Assembly: GCA_930367205.1 (NCBI GenBank)
Contig: OV884011.1
Span: forward strand, 85,235,474 to 85,299,473
Origin: Acanthosoma haemorrhoidale
Taxonomy: Eukaryota > Arthropoda > Insecta > Hemiptera > Acanthosomatidae
Direction of reading: 5' to 3'
DNA length: 64,000 nucleotides
The translations under genes and the position numbers were made by a program. Numbering within the stretch: the first letter of the stretch is position 1; every line of letters starts with the position of its first letter. The notes beneath the pieces were generated by a model. The model searched no databases. It saw only the letters and a list, made by a program, of their open reading frames with translations, and was not told where the DNA came from. Shown in pieces: positions 57,398 to 64,000 of the stretch.

Positions 57398-58815
57398 AAG
57401 CAATTAATGTCTAGTTAAAGTCTTGGTCTCCGCTGGATAGATTGACCTAGTTCAAAAATGACACTTTTAAGGGCAATTTTAACCGATCAGAATACATTTC
57501 TGTAATGACTTACGTTTGTTATGATATTGGTGTAATTGTCAATTGTAAATTAATTTGACATTTCCTGACGTCAATGTGTCACTCCGTGAGTGCACTCAGT
57601 GCCTGGAGTGTTTTGTTCAGCAGAATTCGCAGTATTGTGAATGGTGATGGACTTGTGAAGTCATGGACAGGAATGAGTATCGGTAATAGGAGTGACATGC
57701 TAAGTAATATCGTACGAGTTCTGTTGTTAGCCATGTGTGTTTGTTAATAAAAGTGTACAGTTGTTGTAGGCGCCTATTAGCTGGTTGTAGTGTGTACGTT
57801 GTATTTAGTCTCCATGTCAGTCGCGTGCCTAAATTTACTCCAAGACGAGGAACACTGATCTTTTTTTTTTTTTTCCGATTAATTGGTAGTCAGTTACATC
57901 AAAGACCGGTAATAGTTTGTGTAAAATTTACATGAGGTTAACCTTTGTAACTTGATTACTAACCAAAACCACAGTCCAGATATATTTATAAATTACTGGT
58001 AAGGATATATACCAACTAAGGAACAAATGACAACCAAGGATATATCTGTGATTATCGATTTGGTCAACGGTTCATTCAATCAAATGTGCAATCGGTTCAC
58101 CTTTAGTGACCTTGCTATTTTAGTCCAGAGATCTTTTACACTTGTGGCGAAAGAGTACCTCACATTGTTTTTGTTGTTTTCAGGTTACGAGTAACAAAAT
58201 GCAATGTTACATTCCAGTTAAGGACAATATTAATTACAGCTGTAGATTCTAAGTAATTAAAACAACTAAAAAAATAAAAATTATTAGGGAGTGTGACTAA
58301 TAGTGCAATTAGGCCAGAGTGATTGTATGTAATTCAACGTGGAATTAATTGTTGCAATTAAACTAACTATGTATGACTGTAGTGCCAAACAAATAGTATA
58401 GTTTACAGTACTGATTATTTATAATATTATTAGTTTCCCATTCTCCGTTCGGGGCATGCTTGACTACTAACTAGGAAGACATGGATTCTGATTTCCAGAT
58501 ACTTTGAGGAATTATTTGTTGGTCGTCGCGGTTTACCCCAGCTCGTGAGAGAAAACAAATTCATGATTAGAATAAATTTACTATTTCATGTGGGGTAGCA
58601 TTCAGCGTAACTTTAAATGTAAAAAAATTTTTTTTTGTATCCATGAATGTCTAATTTTTCATTTATCCAAATTTTGATCTGCCACTAGGTCTCGGCCTCG
58701 ACACTGTTGACTCCCTTATCGATATTTCTAGTTTAGCGATAATTAGACCGTGCAGATGTTTAGATAACTTTGAAGGACTCAATATTGTTTGGACCATTGT
58801 TCTTGTATTATTTGT
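57398..58815. other. Mostly AT-rich; possible LTR-like patch
   Basis: At 57560-57870 a less AT-rich patch has TGTCACTCC- and TGTTCAGCAG-type starts and an AATAAA at 57746, which could be a degraded solo LTR, but ends and duplications are not clear. The rest holds nothing recognisable. Confidence 0.3.
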
Positions 58816-59445
58816 ACATTGTAACATTCATGATATTTGAGAATATCATGACCAGGAACCTTCACAGATGTGACCAGATGGTAAGCATCTTCCCTTATAC
58901 TCTCAGGAGTGGGGATGAGATAAACAATCAGTCTTAGCCCAACCGCCTAGAAAAGCGGATTCTTAGCAAGCTCCCGAACTGGCGGTACCATACAGGAAGA
59001 GACAAGAAGAACCAACAGCAGACAGTAATGTTGGTTGGATTATACGGAGATCATCGATTGGGTGATATTAATATTGTTTTTATTATGGATCCATTAAAAG
59101 AAATTGAGCTCAAATTTCATGTTTTTTTTGTAATTAGTAGTAACTATCCTTGTTCAAAAGGAATTGAATATTTTTTATATAATTAATGTCAGCACTCTAT
59201 ATAATTATAATTATTTGTTATAACCATTTTATTTGTATATATTTCACAATTCCCAGTTTCTCAATTTATTAATAACTACAACATTAGCCTTGAGATCGGG
59301 CGATTCAATCGGGATAATTTCCTATGTCGAAGACATAAAAACAATTTGAATTAAAGATCTCATGACGGACCTGCCAAATTAGTTAAGGTAAATTGATCAA
59401 TAAAGTAGAAAAAGAAATGGTAAAAAATGAGGTAGGTTTCAACAT
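58816..59445 (+). mobile_element. Solo LTR with ACAT target duplication
   Basis: The LTR itself is 58820-59441 (622 bases), TGTAAC...GTTTCA, in the opposite orientation to the three at 23.6-27.3 kb. ACAT lies directly on both sides (58816-58819 and 59442-59445). The terminal hairpin CATGATATT-TGAG-AATATCATG is kept. Sequence differences from the others indicate an older insertion. Formed presumably by recombination between two LTRs. Confidence 0.85.
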
Positions 59446-60595
59446 ATCGTCAACGGAAAATGCCTGCGATAATCTTTTTTACAATGTTTACATTTCATTT
59501 GCTGCCCAAAGGGATAGGATCTGTTTTCGGGCAGGTTGGTGGATATTGTGTATGGTATGTCTATGCGTTCAAGAAGTAATGAAAATGCCCCAATTAATCT
59601 TATGATCTATAGATACATTCAACAACACCCTGGATTACACTGGGAATGTTTTGGTGATTAAACACAATTTAGTTCGTAATGGATTTTTTTTTTTAAATCC
59701 ACTAGACAATGAATACAAAGTTGGGAATACATTGATACTTAGATACAACACTAGTAGGTAGGAGTACTAGTACTATTGTAACAGTACTGTTGAGAAATTG
59801 AAATATGGCTCAAGACATTGTCATAGCTGCTTAAATTGAGCACAATGAAGACTCGTTTTCTATTATTATTCCTGTGATTATTATTCTTTGGATTGTTTAA
59901 TAGATAAATCGCTGCAATTTATTACTACTCAGGCCTGCCAACGCACTGGGAATCTGTGAAGGAACGGAAGAAACGGCATGAGTGCAAAATTATACTCATC
60001 ACTATGCACGTGACAAATGTGTAATCGCCCGTTTTAGATAGTCCATAACTACTACTTCCGGCCCTCTTTTTTTTTCAGAAACATGGTGTAGGAAATCTGT
60101 TGCTATTAATTATAAAGGGGAGTGACATTAGTTTCCACTTCATTACTTCATGACCCACCCAAGCATCGTTTTTCCCCTTGCCTTTCCTTTATGTGTGCCC
60201 TACGTTCATGATCTGGAATTATAAAAGTATCTTTCACACCTCGAATTATGAGGGTAACATACGGGTTTATACATAAGGGTTAAGATGCAAAGTTGCAAGT
60301 TAAAAATCGTTCATGTTTCTGCAACTAATGATCTTTTCCAAGTCACACCTTTGAAGCTATTTAAAGGTTGTATTACTAATTTTTTTTCTCAGTATTTTAA
60401 CTAGTATTAATGTTTTTATTTTAACCATTTTTTGTTATTCATAATCATTTAATTAATATTTAAGAAAATCGCGGTGATGTAGTCAGTCACTTTGACAAGA
60501 CTTCACGATGGGTCTTTTGTTTGTTACGTTGTTGTTTAAGTGCTTATATATACTTTAGTATATGTACCGCCGAAGCGAGTACTATACTGTACTAT
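59446..60595. other. No gene recognised
   Basis: AT-rich; no motif. Just before the LINE-B insertion the word GCGAGTACT occurs twice (60574 and 60600), which may mark the junction. Confidence 0.45.
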
Positions 60596-61340
60596 ACTAG
60601 CGAGTACTGGGTCCCATCCTCTATAACCTATACACCGCTGATGTCCCCTCTACCCCCAATACCTTCTTGGCAACATTTGCAGATGACACTGCAGTCTTGT
60701 CATCTCACTCAGACCCTGATATAGCATCCCAAAACCTTCAAAAACACCTTGATGAGATCGAGTATTGGAGCAACCAATGGCGAATCAAGGTCAATGAATC
60801 AAAATGTTCCCACATAACCTTTACCCTCTGCCGCAAGTCCTGTCCGCTAGTCTTTTTCAATTCGATTCCTCTCCCCATGTCTGAGACAGTAAGGTATTTA
60901 GGCTTCCATCTCGACAAAAGAATGACATGGAACCCACACACGAGGCTAAAAAGACAAGAACTAAACAGACGCTTTGGACTACTGTTCAGACTACTTCGAA
61001 GGACATCCCATCTCTCAATAGAAAATAAACTACTTATTTACAAAGTTATACTTAAGCCAATCTGGACATACGGAATAGAGCTATGGGGGACAGCAAAAAA
61101 GTCGAACATCAAGCGCATCCAATCCTCTTAATCAAAAGTCCTGAGAACAATAGTAAAGGCCCCCTATTACGTCACCAACAAAACCCTTCATAATGATCTT
61201 AATATACCCTACATTCTTGAACTCATCCCTTCCAAATTCATGAAATTCCATAGTAACCTATCCAACCACCCTAATCCCGTAGCACAGTCATTGCACAGCT
61301 CCACTCATCCCTATAAACCTCCTCGGAGACTGAAACGGTA
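60596..61340 (+). pseudogene. LINE-B ORF2 C-terminal part (reverse transcriptase)
   Basis: Reads VLGPILYNLYTADVP, then FADDTAVLSSHSDPDIAS (catalytic FADD), QWRIKVNESKCSHITF, RYLGFHLDKRMTWNPH, LLIYKVILKPIWTYGIELWG and a C-terminal block with KAPYYVTNKTLHNDLNIPY. One stop near 61129 interrupts an otherwise open frame, and a small shift near 60665 separates the first block. Upstream RT and endonuclease are absent through 5' truncation. Confidence 0.85.
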
Positions 61341-61700
61341 GTGGCCCCGTGACCTACTATAAATGCGCAACAGTGGGAGTCCTGGCAATGGCCAGTTTCT
61401 CCAATCATGTCCTGAGCGTATGTGACTCGCGCTCTTGGTCAGCCTCCACTGGCTCGTATTCGGTGACGTGGCTGGTGGGGGACTTCCCAAGACTCCACTT
61501 CCTCTTTCGCTTGCGAGGGAGGCAACAACCGTGTGGACTTGGGGGGCCCTTGGGCTGTTTTTAAATGTTTGTAAATATTGTATGAATGTGCGAGCGAATG
61601 ATGAATTGTAAATATGGTATGAATGAAAAAACTTATCTCAATTATTTATTGCCTATTAAGTAAAGGCAGATTGTAATTTCATCATAATAAAGTTGTTATC
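60596..61700 (+). mobile_element. LINE-B: best-preserved copy, 5'-truncated
   Basis: Begins within the RT domain and runs through the end of ORF2 (about 61340) and a 360-base 3' UTR to AATAAAGTTGTTAT. The family ends in this AATAAAGTTGTTAT word and not in a long A tail. Four other fragments in the window match it. Jockey-type by its RT sequence. Confidence 0.85.
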
Positions 61701-62649
61701 ATCATCTATATATATACTTATATAAAAAAAATTAGTATTGATATTATCAACAGTAAAAGGCAAAAGGCTCGAGTCCAATGAGCGTTAACCATCACTCAAC
61801 AATTATATACCTTATGATGTGTATTTTCAATTTAACTACCTGCATAAGAGGCCATAAAACAACCAAACTTACTGAAATTTTATAATTAGCGGTTATCTTT
61901 TATTTTTCTGTATTTTTTTTTGTTAAAATCCCTTTATTAGTTTTTACGTGTGGCAGTTATTTAAAAGACTCATATTAATTGTAAATATAACACTAATTTT
62001 TATTTTTCAAGTAAGAGCAACGATTAACTTTTGAAGATGAAAATACAATATATACACATAAGTCGTGAGTACGCATTTATAGTTTCACTTACAAAAAAAA
62101 ATTGTATAAAATTTATGTTTACAATGCCCTATAATGACGAAAATATTAATTGTACTGTTTTCATTGAAGAAATAAGTTCGTAGTTGAAGACATCTACCAG
62201 CGACTCATTTGCGATCTACCAGAATCATTTGCAAATGTTAAGTTTACACCTTTCCACAAAGTCAGGATTCAGATCGTTTTTCTGATTTATTATTACTTAC
62301 TTTGGTACCTCACAGATAAATCAGCTGAGTATGAATAGTTGAAAAATAATATTTACTTATTTATTAAGAAAGTTGTTATCGTCATGGAGCGCATTTGTTC
62401 ACCTGCTCCAACTTTTGTATCAAAGCATCTGGGGAACTTTGGGTGTATTAGGTTAGGTTTAATTAAAAAAAAAAATTTTTAAATTCTCTTTGAAACATAT
62501 GTAAGCAATTGAAATATGCTCCATTACTATGAGTGCACTTTTGCCATAGCGTTAAAAGTTTTTTACCCTCTGATTAGAAACTAATATCCTTATAATTTAT
62601 GAATTCTAAAAAGGCGTTTTCCAAATCTTTTCATTTTCTTTATCTTTAA
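61701..62649. other. AT-rich, no gene recognised
   Basis: Nothing coding or structured seen. Confidence 0.5.
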
Positions 62650-62885
62650 ATTTTTATATCTTGTATGAAGTGTTCAAGTGAGTAGTCGAGAGGTCTTGGC
62701 AGTAGGATGGGCCCATGTTCCTGTAATTTCTTCAGTCAGGTGGTCATTCAATTTGCCAAGAACACATTTCTCCAGTCCACATTGCAAATTGGTTATCAGG
62801 TCTCCACTTTCCAAAGGATGTATTAGCCAGTTATTGACCATCTTCTTGAACTCCTTCAAGAGACGACAGATCAGAGATATTTCCC
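62650..62885 (-). pseudogene. LINE RT fragment (third family, 'LINE-C')
   Basis: On the - strand ICRLLKEFKKMVNNWLIHPL is followed by ESGDLITNLQCGLEKC, then HLTEEITGTWAHPT. This corresponds to the RT block YRPISL...KxxEKMVNxRLxxxLExxxLxxxxQCGFRKGRST...HL of Jockey/CR1-like LINEs. It shows low similarity to LINE-A and LINE-B in the equivalent region, so it is a third family. Open for 61 codons from Met at 62859. No tail found. Confidence 0.55.
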
Positions 62886-64000
62886 TAAAAGCTGTAATTC
62901 TGGTTTATTTCGGTTTAATTAAATGAACACAGGACTTATTTTTAGAAATGTGTGATGTGAATTTAACATTTAATGAGTTACGAATGTATATAGTTACGCA
63001 AGTATTCCTTTTTCTATCCCTACATCCCTGGAACAGTGTACTTATGTTTGGATAGGAATTGTTGAGCAGTTGTTTGAGCTTAACCGCATGTTTCCATAGT
63101 CTTTTTGGCATGTAAGTTACCTTGTTCTTTTTTTATTATTTGTTTCTTATGAGAAACATAAGAAACGTATACAATATTTTGAGATTGAATTAAAATCTCA
63201 AGCACTTACTTGAAAAAGTAATTAAAAGGTTACCTTCTTGCCGAATGGTTAGTATTTATCCTTTGAGAATCGTTTTAGAATGTTTTAGTTCCTATTAAAT
63301 TTTATGCGCAAGTTTCGTTTTGAAGAGATAAAAACCATAGTTTAAATTTTTAATGCCCACACACGTTTTTTTAAAAAAGCTTATTACTTGTAATATTTTT
63401 AACCTTTAAACCTTAAGTAGCCTCTGTGCTGTGATTTGACAAAGTTTATCGAATTCATATAATCCGAGGTGTAGTTAAATATACCTTCGAAATTAAAAAT
63501 CGATGGTATCAATTTTACATATGGGATCGTTGAAGATGCACACAACCGGTACACTGTTGTCCTATACCTGTCTGAAAGTAGAACAAGATATTTCTTGCCC
63601 TCTTACTCTGTGTTTCCTAGTACTGCAATGACTTCCCTTTCTTCGGGGACCTCCAAGGCTGTGAATAGGTAGTCTTCCCCCTTAGCACCAGAAGAAAGGA
63701 GTATTGAAACTCACTCACGCGGAATTCCCCAGATGGCTCCATGGCTTCCATTCCATGTTCTGAAGACACAAGAACTGCTTAGACTTGGAAGGTTGAGCAA
63801 GGAGAACCCTTTTCACAATCCCTCGCCATTCTGTTTACGAACTTTCCTTCAGACCTTAGAAACAGCACTATGTTTGTAAACAGTCTCTAAAGAGTTTCTC
63901 CTGCAGTTTGATTTAAGGCCTTTTACTAAATATATATTTGTTTATCGCTTCCTGGCAGAGAGAGGAGTAGCGGAGGTCGACAGTACACTGAACCCAATAA
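62886..64000. other. No gene recognised; possible acceptor at the end
   Basis: AT-rich to about 63540, then mixed composition. TTTATCGCTTCCTGGCAG (ends 63958) reads as a good 3' splice site and is followed by GC-rich sequence to the window edge, so an exon may start at 63959 on the + strand. In the phase set by the 5409 exon it would meet a stop at once, so it does not splice directly to it. Confidence 0.3.

Noticed and set aside
63959..64000. Next exon of the MRL gene
   Set aside because: The phase set by the donor at 5489 would give an immediate stop, so direct splicing to the 5409 exon is excluded; only an exon of another phase or gene would fit.
1..64000. CRISPR array, bacterial operon or prophage
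   Set aside because: No regularly spaced repeats and no dense coding; splice sites and LINE/mariner/LTR content point to an animal genome.

Overview
The window looks like an AT-rich animal (most likely insect) nuclear region: one recognisable host coding exon in a large field of intronic or intergenic DNA littered with transposable-element relics. The insect call rests on the mixture of Jockey/R1-like non-LTR retrotransposons, mariner elements and a gypsy-like LTR element that targets ATAT, plus one exon resembling the invertebrate MRL (pico/RIAM/lamellipodin) family. I cannot name the species. I see no operons, rRNA genes, intact tRNA genes or CRISPR arrays.

Layout. 0-5 kb: a retroposon tail, a gag-like relic, a LINE fragment ('LINE-B') and a mariner transposase fragment. 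5.1-5.5 kb: a 193-bp retroposon with perfect 12-bp target duplications, then the MRL-like exon (81 nt, clean splice signals, + strand). If no further exon of that gene lies in the window, most of the rest is its intron. 8.3-10 kb: a frameshifted gene of the unnamed DGxGGTxKR family with a repeated 12-mer motif around it. 12.7-17.2 kb: decayed repeats, an LTR-like promoter relic, an R1-like LINE relic and a 5'-truncated Jockey LINE ('LINE-A'). 18.6-18.8 kb: an unassigned candidate exon on the - strand. 23.6-28.5 kb: an internally deleted LTR retrotransposon with a coiled-coil gag-like ORF, an adjacent solo LTR in the same AT run, then a dead mariner. 32.8-34.8 kb: two LINE relics. 37-38 kb: a GC-rich island and a Helitron-like 3' end. 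39.9-40.2 kb: a 105-bp direct repeat carrying splice-acceptor-like sequence. 41.3-45.4 kb: a nearly full-length but inactivated Jockey-type LINE-A. 45.4-64 kb: mostly featureless AT-rich DNA with two further short LINE-B copies, a 110-bp mariner MITE, a solo LTR with ACAT target duplication, the best LINE-B copy and a LINE RT fragment.

How the parts relate. The mobile parts group into families seen more than once here: LINE-A (2 copies), LINE-B (5), the ATAT/ACAT-targeting LTR family (4 LTRs) and a mariner MITE (2). Every coding element I could read is broken. I did not find a convincing new multi-gene system. The items most worth pursuing are the MRL-like exon, the DGxGGTxKR pseudogene with its repeated motif, the ATAT-targeting LTR family with its conserved terminal hairpin, and the duplicated acceptor-containing repeat.
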